NCBI RefSeq assembly: GCF_002362315.1
Contig: NZ_MTZV01000004.1
Span: forward strand, 1,426,001-1,490,000
DNA from: Paraburkholderia acidicola
GTDB lineage: Bacteria > Pseudomonadota > Gammaproteobacteria > Burkholderiales > Burkholderiaceae
Direction: 5' to 3'
DNA: 64,000 nucleotides
Position 1 is the first letter of the stretch. Each line of letters begins with the position of its first letter. A model generated the notes under the pieces. The model had not been told where the DNA came from. It searched no databases and saw nothing but the letters and a program-made list of their open reading frames with translations. The position numbers and the translations under genes were made by a program. This document shows, one piece after another, positions 50,459 through 60,904 of the stretch.

Positions 50459-50995
50459 ATGGCGGGTCAAGCGCCGAACCAAAGGCACGACGAACACCGC
50501 GCAGCGCATGATGTTTCTGCCGCGTCGTCCAGTGCAAACCCCGTGTCGCGTGAAGACGCGTGGGATGCCGGGCAAGAGGATAAAAATATCGTTCCGCTCA
50601 CGCGGGCTGAAGCAGAAAAACTGTTTGGCCCCAATGTGAGTCGTCCATCGCGCGTTACGCCTTTTCGGGTTGTGGCTGCGCAAATGGTTTTGTCCCTGGG
50701 TGCGACGCTGTTGTGGTGGCTTTTCTTCAAGCCGCCGGGCGCCGCTGCGCTGTCCGCGTTCCTGGGGGGAGCGATCTGCTGGGTGCCGGGCGCGCTGTTC
50801 GCGGCACGTCTGAAAACACTGAGTGGCGCCGCGACAGCGATGAGCTGGATGGTCGGCGAAGCGCTCAAGATGGGGGTGACGATTGCGATGTTTGTTGGCA
50901 TCGCATTCCGGTATCACGACGTTCAGTGGATCCCGCTGCTCGTGACCTACCTCATCGCGCTGAAGACGTACTGGATCGCGCTCGCCTTGCGGTGA
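50459..50995 (+). CDS. atpI: ATP synthase subunit I (AtpI)
   Basis: 178 residues. AtpI helps assemble the c-ring of the Fo motor. A charged cytoplasmic N-terminus of about 65 residues precedes four membrane segments (VVAAQMVLSLGATLLWWLFF, ALSAFLGGAICWVPGALFA, a third ending GVTIAMFVGIAF, and LLVTYLIALKTYWIALAL). The ATG at 50459 is preferred over a TTG five codons upstream. First gene of the atpIBEFHAGDC operon. Confidence 0.9.
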   Translation: MAGQAPNQRHDEHRAAHDVSAASSSANPVSREDAWDAGQEDKNIVPLTRAEAEKLFGPNVSRPSRVTPFRVVAAQMVLSLGATLLWWLFFKPPGAAALSAFLGGAICWVPGALFAARLKTLSGAATAMSWMVGEALKMGVTIAMFVGIAFRYHDVQWIPLLVTYLIALKTYWIALALR

Positions 50996-51151
50996 CGACG
51001 TAACGAATAATTCGCCGGTGCACAGCACCGGCAAGAGGCGCGCGGGTACAAAACGACGCGACTCGACTCGCGCAGGTCTGTTCCCCGAGGCGCCCAACGG
51101 CGCCCGGAACGGCCTGAACCGATTTTCGACAATTTGGGTGGCATTAACGAT

Positions 51152-52003
51152 ATGGCAGCTAGCGAAGGCACGCACGCGATGGATCCGTCCGAGTACATCG
51201 CGCACCACTTGCAGAACTTTTCCACCTCGCACCAGACGTCGATCATCGATTTCCACGTGTGGAATCTGGACACGCTGTTCTGGTCGATCCTGTGCGGCCT
51301 CGCCACCATCGCGATCCTGACGGTTGCAGCACGCAAGGCGACCTCGGGCGTGCCGGGACGTTTCCAGTGCGCGATTGAAATGCTCGTCGAGCTCGTCGAA
51401 GACCAGTCGAAATCCATCATCCACGGCAATCGCGCGTTTATCGCGCCGCTCGCGCTGACCGTCTTCGTCTGGGTCGCGCTGATGAACTCGCTCGACTTCA
51501 TCCCCGTCGATCTCCCCGGCCACGTCATCGGCTGGCTCGGTTTGTCGCAAGCCATTCCCCATCATCGCATCGTCCCGACCGCTGACCTGAACGGCACGTT
51601 CGGCATCGCGCTCGGCGTGTTCGTGCTGATGATCTATTACAACTTCAAGATCAAGGGCGTCGGCGGCTTCGTGCACGAACTGCTGTCCGCTCCGTTCGGC
51701 GCGCATCCGCTGCTGTGGATCCCGAACCTTTTCCTGAACATCATCGAGTTCGTCGCGAAGACGGTTTCGCTTGCCCTGCGGCTCTTCGGCAACATGTACG
51801 CAGGCGAACTGCTGTTCCTGCTGATTGCCCTGCTCGGCAGCCTCTGGAGCTTCGGTGCGGACACGACGGTGCTTGGCTTCGTCGGCCATGTCATTGCAGG
51901 CAGCGTGTGGGCGATCTTCCACATCCTGATTGTTTTGTTGCAGGCGTTCATTTTCATGATGCTGACGCTGGTGTACATCGGCCAGGCACACGACAGCCAC
52001 TAA
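51152..52003 (+). CDS. atpB: ATP synthase Fo subunit a (AtpB)
   Basis: 283 residues. Subunit a forms the two proton half-channels against the c-ring. Motifs include FVWVALMNSLDFIPVDLPGH, and the essential Arg region KTVSLALRLFGNMYAGELL (Arg of SLALRLFGN), and a final helix ILIVLLQAFIFMMLTLVYIG. The ATG at 51152 is used. A TTG six codons upstream is the alternative. A 156-base leader after atpI contains no gene. Confidence 0.96.
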   Translation: MAASEGTHAMDPSEYIAHHLQNFSTSHQTSIIDFHVWNLDTLFWSILCGLATIAILTVAARKATSGVPGRFQCAIEMLVELVEDQSKSIIHGNRAFIAPLALTVFVWVALMNSLDFIPVDLPGHVIGWLGLSQAIPHHRIVPTADLNGTFGIALGVFVLMIYYNFKIKGVGGFVHELLSAPFGAHPLLWIPNLFLNIIEFVAKTVSLALRLFGNMYAGELLFLLIALLGSLWSFGADTTVLGFVGHVIAGSVWAIFHILIVLLQAFIFMMLTLVYIGQAHDSH

Positions 52004-52084
52004 ACAGCGGCCAGTCGGATAAAAGAATCGTTTTAGTTTTTTTTAAATCCCAGTTCCAAAAAGACTTTTCACAAAGGAGTGATC

Positions 52085-52363
52085 ATGCAAGCTTTCATCG
52101 CCAACATCCAGGGTCTGACCGCCATCGGTATCGGCATCATCATCGGCCTGGGTGCTGTCGGCGCCTGTATCGGTATCGGCTTGATGGGCGGCAAGTACAT
52201 CGAAGCATGTGCGCGCCAGCCTGAACTGATGAACCCGCTGCAAACCAAGATGTTCCTGCTGGCTGGTCTGATCGACGCGGCGTTCCTGATTGGCGTTGGT
52301 GTGGCAATGCTGTTTGCGTTCGCGAACCCGCTGCTGTCGAAGCTGGCAGCGGTAGCAGGCTGA
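52085..52363 (+). CDS. atpE: ATP synthase Fo subunit c (AtpE)
   Basis: 92 residues, two membrane helices. The proteolipid forms the rotor ring. Helix 1 has the glycine-rich GIGIIIGLGAVGACIGIG. The polar loop is ARQPELMNP. The proton-binding Asp lies in helix 2 (LAGLIDAAFLIGVG). The strong AAAGGAGTGATC site precedes the ATG at 52085, in line with the high copy number of this subunit. Confidence 0.97.
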   Translation: MQAFIANIQGLTAIGIGIIIGLGAVGACIGIGLMGGKYIEACARQPELMNPLQTKMFLLAGLIDAAFLIGVGVAMLFAFANPLLSKLAAVAG

Positions 52364-52499
52364 GGTTCCTCGGAAGTGTGCGCCTGATCGCCAGTCGATG
52401 AGGCGCAGGGCGGAACGGGTACTAGGCGCTGATCGGGCAATGAATCGATGAGCGCCTTGCCGTTTCACTTTCCGAACCAGTAACGTTTAAGGAAACACC

Positions 52500-52970
52500 G
52501 TGAATCTCAACGCAACCTTGTTTGCGCAAATGGTCGTGTTCCTGATCCTCGCGTGGTTTGTGATGAAGTTCGTCTGGCCACCGATGATCAAAGCGCTCGA
52601 CGAACGCTCGAAGAAGATCGCCGACGGCCTGTCCGCTGCTGAAAAAGGCAAGGCGGAGCTCGAAGCGGCTCACAAGCGTGTCGACCAGGAACTCGCGCAG
52701 GCGCGCAATGACGGTCAACAACGTATCGCTGACGCTGAAAAGCGCGCAGTATCGGTCGCAGACGAAATCAAGGCTCAGGCGCATGCCGAAGCAGCCCGTA
52801 TCGTCGCGCAGGCCAAGGCCGATGCCGATCAGCAAGTCGTGAAGGCACGCGAAACGCTGCGCGGCGAAGTCGCCGCCCTCGCCGTGAAAGGCGCAGAGCA
52901 GATCCTGAAGCGCGAAGTCGACCAGTCGGCACATGCCGACCTGCTGAATCAACTGAAAGCCGAGCTCTGA
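52500..52970 (+). CDS. atpF: ATP synthase Fo subunit b (AtpF)
   Basis: 156 residues, GTG start. One N-terminal membrane helix (LFAQMVVFLILAWFVMKFVW) is followed by a long charged coiled coil (about residues 35-140, ALDERSKKIADGLSAAEKG), the peripheral stator stalk. AGGAAACACC precedes the start. The next gene, atpH, begins two bases after its stop. Confidence 0.96.
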   Translation: MNLNATLFAQMVVFLILAWFVMKFVWPPMIKALDERSKKIADGLSAAEKGKAELEAAHKRVDQELAQARNDGQQRIADAEKRAVSVADEIKAQAHAEAARIVAQAKADADQQVVKARETLRGEVAALAVKGAEQILKREVDQSAHADLLNQLKAEL

Positions 52971-52972
52971 TC

Positions 52973-53512
52973 ATGGCCGAACTTGCAACCATCGCCCGTC
53001 CGTACGCAGAAGCGCTGTTTGGCGTGGCCGAAGCTGGTGACATCGCCGCCTGGTCCACGCTCGTGCAGGAGCTGGCACAGGTTGCGCGTCTGCCCGAAGT
53101 GCTGTCGGTCGCTACGAGCCCGAAGATCAGCCGTGCCCAGGTCAGCGAGCTGCTGCTGTCCGCGGTGAAGTCGCCGCTCAAGGACAATGCGCAGGCGAAG
53201 AATCTGGTGCAGATGCTGGTCGACAATCATCGCCTGCAGTTGCTGCCGGAAATCGCCACGCAGTTCGAAGCGTTGAAGAACGCTCGCGAAGGCGCAGCCG
53301 ATGCGTCGATCGTCAGCGCGTTTCCGCTTGAAGGCGCGCAGTTGAACGACCTCATCGCAAGTCTTGAACGCAGGTTCCAACGCAAGCTGAAGCCGACCGT
53401 CGAGGTCGACGCGTCGCTGATCGGCGGCGTGCGTGTGACGGTTGGCGACGAAGTGCTCGACGCCTCGGTTCGCGCACGGCTCGCCAGTATGCAGACGGCG
53501 CTTACCGCTTGA
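52973..53512 (+). CDS. atpH: ATP synthase F1 subunit delta (AtpH)
   Basis: 179 residues. Delta joins the b stalk to the top of the alpha-beta ring. It starts MAELATIARPYAEALFGVAE and contains the OSCP-family signature (DASLIGGVRVTVGDEVLDASVRARL) near the C-terminus. Follows atpF by two bases. Confidence 0.96.
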   Translation: MAELATIARPYAEALFGVAEAGDIAAWSTLVQELAQVARLPEVLSVATSPKISRAQVSELLLSAVKSPLKDNAQAKNLVQMLVDNHRLQLLPEIATQFEALKNAREGAADASIVSAFPLEGAQLNDLIASLERRFQRKLKPTVEVDASLIGGVRVTVGDEVLDASVRARLASMQTALTA

Positions 53513-53570
53513 AGCGCCTGCAGCGCGTACGCGGCTGGCACGCAACAGAATTGACTATCAGGAGCGAATA

Positions 53571-55112
<1,542 letters not shown>

Positions 55113-55217
55113 TCATGGGACTGGAGTAAGTGCTCTGCATGAGACCCGGGTAGCGCGCTAAAGCGCGCACTCGGGTCGACAGTTCAAGCGCTCACTCAGG
55201 TCGACAAGGAGCAAGCA

Positions 55218-56105
55218 ATGGCTGGAATGAAGGAAATTCGCGGCAAGATCAAGAGCGTGCAAAACACGCGCAAGATCACGAAAGCGATGGAGATGGTGGC
55301 TGCATCGAAGATGCGCCGCGCTCAGGAGCGCATGCGCGCTGCTCGCCCGTACGCCGACAAGGTCCGCGATATCGCTGCGCACATGAGCCGTTCGAACCCG
55401 GAGTATCGTCACCCGTTCATGGTGTCGAACGAAGGCGCGAAGACGGCCGGTCTCATCCTGGTCACGACCGATAAAGGTCTGTGTGGCGGGATGAACACGA
55501 ACGTGATGCGTGCGTCGCTGCAGAAATTCAAGGAACTGGAAGGCCAGGGCCAGACTATCGAAGCCACGGCGATCGGTAGCAAGGGTCTCGGTTTTCTGAA
55601 CCGTCTGCGCGCGAAGGTGGTGTCGAACGTCGTGCAGCTTGGCGACACGCCGCACCTCGAAAAGCTGATCGGCGCGGTCAAGGTTCAGCTCGACATGTAC
55701 TCGGAAGGCAAGGTTTCGGCGGTGTACCTCGCGTACACGCGCTTCGTCAATACGATGAAGCAGGAGCCCGTGATCGAGCAGTTGCTGCCGTTGTCGGCGG
55801 AACAGTTCGACAGCCAGCCGGAGTCGAACAGCGAAACGCCGAAAACCTCGTGGGACTACATCTACGAGCCGGACGCGCAGACCGTGGTCGACGAACTGCT
55901 GGTGCGCTACGTCGAGGCGCTGGTGTACCAGGCTGTGGCGGAAAACATGGCGTCGGAACAGTCGGCCCGGATGGTGGCGATGAAGGCGGCTTCGGACAAT
56001 GCGAAGACCGTCATCAACGAACTGCAGCTGGTCTACAACAAGAGCCGCCAGGCCGCGATTACGAAGGAACTGTCGGAAATCGTCGGCGGCGCTGCCGCTG
56101 TCTGA
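55218..56105 (+). CDS. atpG: ATP synthase F1 subunit gamma (AtpG)
   Basis: 295 residues. The central rotating shaft. It starts MAGMKEIRGKIKSVQNTRKITKAMEMVAAS and ends with the family C-terminal helix (NAKTVINELQLVYNKSRQAAITKELSEIVGGAAA region). A GGAGCAAGCA site precedes the ATG. The 105-base gap after atpA holds no gene. Confidence 0.97.
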   Translation: MAGMKEIRGKIKSVQNTRKITKAMEMVAASKMRRAQERMRAARPYADKVRDIAAHMSRSNPEYRHPFMVSNEGAKTAGLILVTTDKGLCGGMNTNVMRASLQKFKELEGQGQTIEATAIGSKGLGFLNRLRAKVVSNVVQLGDTPHLEKLIGAVKVQLDMYSEGKVSAVYLAYTRFVNTMKQEPVIEQLLPLSAEQFDSQPESNSETPKTSWDYIYEPDAQTVVDELLVRYVEALVYQAVAENMASEQSARMVAMKAASDNAKTVINELQLVYNKSRQAAITKELSEIVGGAAAV

Positions 56106-56196
56106 CCTCGCAGTCCGACCTTGTGGCAAGCCGGAATAAACGTCTCGAAACTGCGCCTTTGCGCGAGTAAAGAATCAAGTATCTAAAGGAAAAGCG

Positions 56197-57591
56197 ATGA
56201 GTACTACTGCTTTGGTAGAAGGCAAGATCGTACAGTGCATCGGCGCGGTGATCGACGTGGAATTCCCGCGTGAAACCATGCCGAAGATTTACGACGCTCT
56301 CATTCTCGAAGGTTCGGAACTGACCCTCGAAGTCCAGCAGCAGCTGGGCGACGGCGTCGTGCGGACCATCTGTCTGGGCGCATCCGACGGCCTGCGCCGC
56401 GGCGTGGTGGTGAAGAACACCGGCAAGCCGATCAGCGTGCCGGTCGGCAAGGCGACGCTCGGCCGGATCATGGACGTGCTCGGTCGCCCGATCGACGAAG
56501 CGGGCCCGATCTCGAGCGAAAAGACGCGCTCGATCCACCAGAAGGCTCCGGCGTTCGACGAACTGTCGCCGTCCACCGAACTGCTCGAAACCGGCATCAA
56601 GGTTATCGATCTGATCTGCCCGTTCGCGAAGGGCGGCAAGGTCGGTCTGTTCGGCGGTGCGGGCGTGGGCAAGACAGTCAACATGATGGAACTGATCAAC
56701 AACATCGCGAAGGAACACGGTGGTTACTCCGTGTTCGCCGGTGTGGGCGAGCGTACCCGCGAAGGGAACGACTTCTATCATGAAATGAAGGACTCGAACG
56801 TTCTCGACAAGGTCGCGCTGGTGTACGGCCAGATGAACGAGCCGCCGGGCAACCGTCTGCGCGTGGCGCTGACCGGCCTGACGATGGCCGAGCACTTCCG
56901 TGACGAAGGTCTGGACGTGCTGTTTTTCGTCGACAACATCTACCGTTTCACGCTGGCCGGTACCGAAGTGTCGGCACTGCTCGGCCGGATGCCGTCGGCC
57001 GTGGGTTATCAGCCGACGCTGGCTGAAGAAATGGGCAAGCTGCAAGAGCGCATTACGTCGACCAAGACTGGCTCGATCACGTCGGTGCAGGCCGTGTACG
57101 TCCCTGCGGATGACTTGACCGACCCGTCGCCGGCTACGACCTTCGGCCACCTTGACGCAACCGTCGTGCTGTCGCGTGACATCGCGTCGTTGGGGATCTA
57201 CCCGGCTGTCGACCCACTCGATTCGACCTCGCGTCAGATCGACCCGAACGTGATCGGCGAAGAGCACTACTCGATCACGCGCGGCGTGCAGCAAACGCTG
57301 CAGCGCTACAAGGAACTGCGCGACATCATCGCGATTCTGGGCATGGACGAACTGGCGCCGGAAGACAAGCTCGCCGTTGCACGCGCGCGTAAGATCCAGC
57401 GTTTCCTGTCGCAGCCGTTCCACGTTGCGGAAGTGTTCACGGGTTCGCCAGGCAAGTACGTGCCGCTGAAGGAAACGATCCGCGGCTTCAAGATGATCGT
57501 TGGCGGCGAATGCGACCATCTGCCGGAGCAGGCGTTCTACATGGTCGGCACGATCGACGAAGCCTTCGAAAAGGCCAAGAAGATCCAGTAA
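56197..57591 (+). CDS. atpD: ATP synthase F1 subunit beta (AtpD)
   Basis: 464 residues. The catalytic subunit. Walker A is GGAGVGKTVNMMELI, the catalytic Glu is in GERTREGNDFYHEM, Walker B ends VLFFVDNIYRF, and the family signature PAVDPLDSTSRQ is present. AAAGGAAAAGCG precedes the ATG. Confidence 0.98.
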   Translation: MSTTALVEGKIVQCIGAVIDVEFPRETMPKIYDALILEGSELTLEVQQQLGDGVVRTICLGASDGLRRGVVVKNTGKPISVPVGKATLGRIMDVLGRPIDEAGPISSEKTRSIHQKAPAFDELSPSTELLETGIKVIDLICPFAKGGKVGLFGGAGVGKTVNMMELINNIAKEHGGYSVFAGVGERTREGNDFYHEMKDSNVLDKVALVYGQMNEPPGNRLRVALTGLTMAEHFRDEGLDVLFFVDNIYRFTLAGTEVSALLGRMPSAVGYQPTLAEEMGKLQERITSTKTGSITSVQAVYVPADDLTDPSPATTFGHLDATVVLSRDIASLGIYPAVDPLDSTSRQIDPNVIGEEHYSITRGVQQTLQRYKELRDIIAILGMDELAPEDKLAVARARKIQRFLSQPFHVAEVFTGSPGKYVPLKETIRGFKMIVGGECDHLPEQAFYMVGTIDEAFEKAKKIQ

Positions 57592-57703
57592 AGGTTGGGT
57601 GTAACGCAGCGGGCGCCGGCCTCGCGCGGTCAGCACGATCCACGTGCCGACCGCAACGCCGGTGCTCATGGTCTACGCTTAACCCAGTAGGAGTCGACAG
57701 GAA

Positions 57704-58129
57704 ATGGCAACCATCAAGGTAGACGTCGTCAGCGCGGAAGAGCAGATCTTCTCGGGCCAGGCGAAATTCGTCGCACTGCCGGGCGAAGCGGGCGAGCTCG
57801 GCATCTTGCCGGGCCACACGCCGCTCATCACGCGGATTCGTCCGGGTGCGGTGCGTATCGAAGCGGAAAACGGTGAAGAAGAGTTTGTGTTCGTCGCCGG
57901 CGGCATTCTCGAAGTGCAGCCGGGCGCGGTGACGGTTCTGGCCGACACGGCGATCCGCGGCAAGGATCTCGACGAAGCGAAGGCCGAACAGGCTCGCAAG
58001 CGTGCGGAAGAGGCGCTGCAGAACACGGGCTCGAACCTCGAATACGCGACCGCTCAGGCGGAACTGGCGTATGCGACGGCGCAGCTCGCGGCAATTCAGC
58101 GTTTGCGCAAATTGCGCGGTCAGCACTGA
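57704..58129 (+). CDS. atpC: ATP synthase F1 subunit epsilon (AtpC)
   Basis: 141 residues. Epsilon sits on gamma and inhibits hydrolysis. The N-terminal beta sandwich (MATIKVDVVSAEEQIFSGQA, LPGEAGELGILPGHTPLIT) is followed by a two-helix C-terminal hairpin (DEAKAEQARKRAEEALQNTG). Last gene of the operon, with a terminator 17 bases after the stop. Confidence 0.97.
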   Translation: MATIKVDVVSAEEQIFSGQAKFVALPGEAGELGILPGHTPLITRIRPGAVRIEAENGEEEFVFVAGGILEVQPGAVTVLADTAIRGKDLDEAKAEQARKRAEEALQNTGSNLEYATAQAELAYATAQLAAIQRLRKLRGQH

Positions 58130-58146
58130 CGCAATCGTGTTGAAGA

Positions 58147-58174
58147 AAAGCAGCCTGCGTGGCTGCTTTTTTTT
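58147..58174 (+). terminator. Rho-independent terminator of the atp operon
   Basis: The stem AAGCAGCC / GGCTGCTT with a TGCGT loop runs into eight T. It lies directly after atpC. Confidence 0.9.
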
Positions 58175-58355
58175 CGCCTGTAGTTGACGATTACGGAAAG
58201 GTGTTCGCGCGACGCGATGTGATCTGATGCGATGTGCGCATACCGCGGGTAAGACTTGATGCCGCCAGGTCGTCCCGCAGTGGCAGAATCGGTTTCAAAA
58301 TCATTGCAGGAAGCTCTCGATTAATCGAGCGGGACTCCTCCCTGGAGACGACATC

Positions 58356-60086
58356 ATGGCAACGCAAATCGCAGGCGACGGCGCATTGATCGAACCGAAA
58401 GACGGTCTGTCGTATGTGCGCGGCTCGACGGAGATCCCGCTCAGCGACGCTACGATCGCGCACTTCGTGCACGACACCGCGGCGCGTTTCGCCGACCGGC
58501 CTGCCGTCGTGTTCCGCGAGCAGCGCATCCGCTGGACGTGGCGCGAATTCGCGCAGGAGATCGATGTGCTGGCGGCCGGGTTGCTCGCGCTCGGTATCGG
58601 TGCGGGTGACCGCGTCGGCATCTGGTCGCCCAATCGTGTCGAATGGCTGCTCACGCAGTTTGCTACGGCGCGCATCGGTGCCGTGCTGGTCAACATCAAT
58701 CCGGCTTACCGGCTGGCCGAACTCGAATACGCGCTGAACGCGGTGAGTTGCAAGGCGATCATCGCCGCGGAGCGCTTCAAGACGTCGATGTATCTGGAGA
58801 TGCTGCAGGAACTGGCACCCGAACTCGCGAGCGCAACGCCCGGCGATCTGCACGCCGCGCGCCTGCCCGAACTGCGCATCGTGATTCGCATGTGCGATAC
58901 CGAAACGCCGGGCATGCTGAGCTTTTCCGAGGTGGTCGAGCAGGGGCGGGCAACGCTCGATACGGCAAAGCTCGATGCGATCGATGCAACGCTGCACGCC
59001 GACGATCCGATCAACATCCAGTTCACGAGCGGCACGACTGGTAATCCAAAGGGAGCGACGCTCACGCACCGCAACGTCGTCAATAACGCCCGCTATATCG
59101 CGTTAGCGATGAAGCTGAGCGAAGAAGACGCGCTGTGCATTCCGGTGCCGCTATATCACTGCTTCGGGATGGTGCTCGCGGTGCTGGCGTGCGTATCGGT
59201 TGGCGCGAACATGGTGTTCCCCGGCGAAGCGTTCGATCCAGTGGCGACGCTCGCAGCGGTATCTGAAGAGCGTTGCACAGCACTGCACGGCGTGCCGACG
59301 ATGTTCATCGCCGAACTCGATCACCCCGACTTCGCGAGCTACGACCTGTCGCGTTTGCGAACTGGCATCATGGCCGGCTCGCCGTGTCCGATCGAGACGA
59401 TGAAGCGCGTCGTATCGAAGATGCATCTGGCCGAGATCACGATTGCGTACGGCATGACCGAAACGAGCCCCGTGTCGTTCCAGAGTTCGACCACCGATCC
59501 GCTCGACAAACGCACGACCACGGTCGGTCGCATCCAGCCACATCTCGAAGTGAAGATCGTCGATGCGCTCGGCAACATCGTGCCCGTCGGCGAAACTGGC
59601 GAATTGTGCACGAAGGGCTATTCGGTGATGCGCGGCTATTGGGGCGACGAGGCGAAGACGCGCGAGAGCATCGTCGACGGCTGGATGCATACCGGCGATC
59701 TCGCGACGCTTGATGCCGAGGGCTACTGCAACATCGTCGGTCGCTTGAAGGACATGCTGATTCGCGGCGGCGAGAACATCTATCCGCGTGAGATCGAAGA
59801 GTTTCTGTTCCGTCATCCGAAGATCCAGAGCGTGCAGGTGTTCGGCGTGCCCGATGCGAAGTACGGCGAGGAAGTGTGCGCGTGGGTCGTGCTGCGTCCC
59901 GGCGAGCAGACTACGGCGGAAGAAGTGCAGGAATTCTGTCGCGGACAGATCGCGCACTACAAGGTGCCGAAGTACATCCGCTTCGTCGACGAACTACCGA
60001 TGACGGTGACCGGCAAGGTACAGAAGTTCGTTATGCGCGAGCGGATGATGCGCGAGCTGCAGATCACGGAAAACAAGACCGCATAA
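58356..60086 (+). CDS. Fatty-acyl-CoA synthetase-like AMP-binding enzyme
   Basis: 576 residues. An acyl-adenylate-forming enzyme that activates a carboxylic acid with ATP and CoA. The P-loop motif is FTSGTTGNPKGATLTHRN, then the core AYGMTETSP (here TIAYGMTETSPVSF), HTGDLATLDAEGY, and the hinge and catalytic lysine region GRLKDMLIRGGENIYPREIEE with PMTVTGKVQKF at the end. The pattern fits medium/short-chain acyl-CoA ligases of the FadK/AMP-binding group. Exact acid unknown. Monocistronic, with a hairpin (60092-60114) just after the stop that lacks a T-run. Confidence 0.92.
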   Translation: MATQIAGDGALIEPKDGLSYVRGSTEIPLSDATIAHFVHDTAARFADRPAVVFREQRIRWTWREFAQEIDVLAAGLLALGIGAGDRVGIWSPNRVEWLLTQFATARIGAVLVNINPAYRLAELEYALNAVSCKAIIAAERFKTSMYLEMLQELAPELASATPGDLHAARLPELRIVIRMCDTETPGMLSFSEVVEQGRATLDTAKLDAIDATLHADDPINIQFTSGTTGNPKGATLTHRNVVNNARYIALAMKLSEEDALCIPVPLYHCFGMVLAVLACVSVGANMVFPGEAFDPVATLAAVSEERCTALHGVPTMFIAELDHPDFASYDLSRLRTGIMAGSPCPIETMKRVVSKMHLAEITIAYGMTETSPVSFQSSTTDPLDKRTTTVGRIQPHLEVKIVDALGNIVPVGETGELCTKGYSVMRGYWGDEAKTRESIVDGWMHTGDLATLDAEGYCNIVGRLKDMLIRGGENIYPREIEEFLFRHPKIQSVQVFGVPDAKYGEEVCAWVVLRPGEQTTAEEVQEFCRGQIAHYKVPKYIRFVDELPMTVTGKVQKFVMRERMMRELQITENKTA

Positions 60087-60221
60087 GCGCAAAGGCCGCG
60101 CAATATGCGCGGCCTGTCGGATAAACGAAGCTCGATTGGAGCGACGTCAGCGGTGACCGGAGTCCGTTCTCAAACACGAACTCGATCGGCACAAACGTTA
60201 GACGCAAACGTTTGGCTGGGC

Positions 60222-60247
60222 GAAAAAAAAGCGGGCCTGGAGCCCGC
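60222..60247 (-). terminator. Unassigned rho-independent terminator on the minus strand
   Basis: On the minus strand, AGCGGGC / GCCCGCT with a TCCAG loop is followed by eight T. The nearest minus-strand gene (the PheC-like gene) already ends with its own terminator 640 bases away, so this one should end an unannotated transcript. Confidence 0.7.
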
Positions 60248-60285
60248 TAAAAACCACACGCTACGGGGTTAGCGCGAGGAGACCA

Positions 60286-60459
60286 ATGGAGGAACCGGGG
60301 AACGACGCAATAACGTCGACCACGAATCCAGCAGGGATGCCCCTTCGCAGGGCTTCGGCATACGCCGACCGGCAAGTGCTTCATGTCCGCTCACACTACG
60401 CACCTGGCCACATCCGTGTTGGAACCGTTGAAAGGCATTGTGGGCGAATAAACCTATGA
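60286..60459 (+). CDS. Possible 57-residue small protein
   Basis: ATG at 60286 with GAGGAGACCA directly upstream, a near-ideal ribosome-binding site. The product starts MEEPGNDAITSTTNPAGMPL and is Arg/His-rich towards the end. There is no domain I recognise. It opposes the direction suggested by the terminator at 60222, so it may be a chance frame within a minus-strand RNA gene. Confidence 0.25.
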   Translation: MEEPGNDAITSTTNPAGMPLRRASAYADRQVLHVRSHYAPGHIRVGTVERHCGRINL

Positions 60460-60860
60460 GCGCGGTAACAAAGTGTTTCAGGTTGTAACGCCCGCCAGAT
60501 AAGGCTCTCCGGGATTTTTTGCCATTTGAAAAGGTTTAAAACATCCTTTTTACCGATGCTTAAACAGGCGCTTGAAGTGATTCGACTAATACGATCTGTG
60601 AAGCATAGAGAGGTGTTCACCAAAAGGTTAAAAGCGCTGAAAAATTGCATGGGAAGACATGCCGGGATTGTGAGCGATCGATCGATGACAGGCAGGAGTC
60701 TTATCAAACTGAAATAAAAGATGCACTGTTACGATGCATTGCGGATCGCGATATATCGATCACGTGAAAAAAAGAATGCGGGTGGCATACGTTGGCGGTG
60801 TTTTCAGCATTTGCCTACCTGCGGAGGCTCGGTGAGACGATCGCCAGTGGCTATCTACAC

Positions 60861-60885
60861 AAAAAAAGCCGGCTAGAGCCGGCTT
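60861..60885 (-). terminator. Rho-independent terminator of the PheC-like gene
   Basis: Two copies of the self-complementary AGCCGGCT separated by two bases form the stem. On the minus strand a run of seven T follows, 20 bases beyond the stop codon. Confidence 0.85.
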
Positions 60886-60904
60886 CGTGATGTCGTTCAG
60901 ATAC

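Larger units (their letters stand above)
60087..60904. promoter_or_regulatory. Large intergenic region with unassigned terminator, small ORFs and AT-rich stretch
   Basis: 818 bases. It contains a minus-strand terminator at 60222-60247, a small plus-strand ORF with a strong ribosome-binding site at 60286-60459, short minus-strand frames over the same stretch, an AT-rich segment at about 60510-60770 unlike its surroundings, and the terminator of the PheC-like gene at 60861-60885. A small RNA or small-protein gene is likely, but which strand is functional cannot be decided by reading. Confidence 0.4.

Noticed and set aside
60526..60717. A 63-codon plus-strand frame (starting with TTG) in the AT-rich part of the 60 kb gap
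   Set aside because: TTG start without a ribosome-binding site and no recognisable domain. Not enough to call a gene; kept only as part of the unexplained gap.
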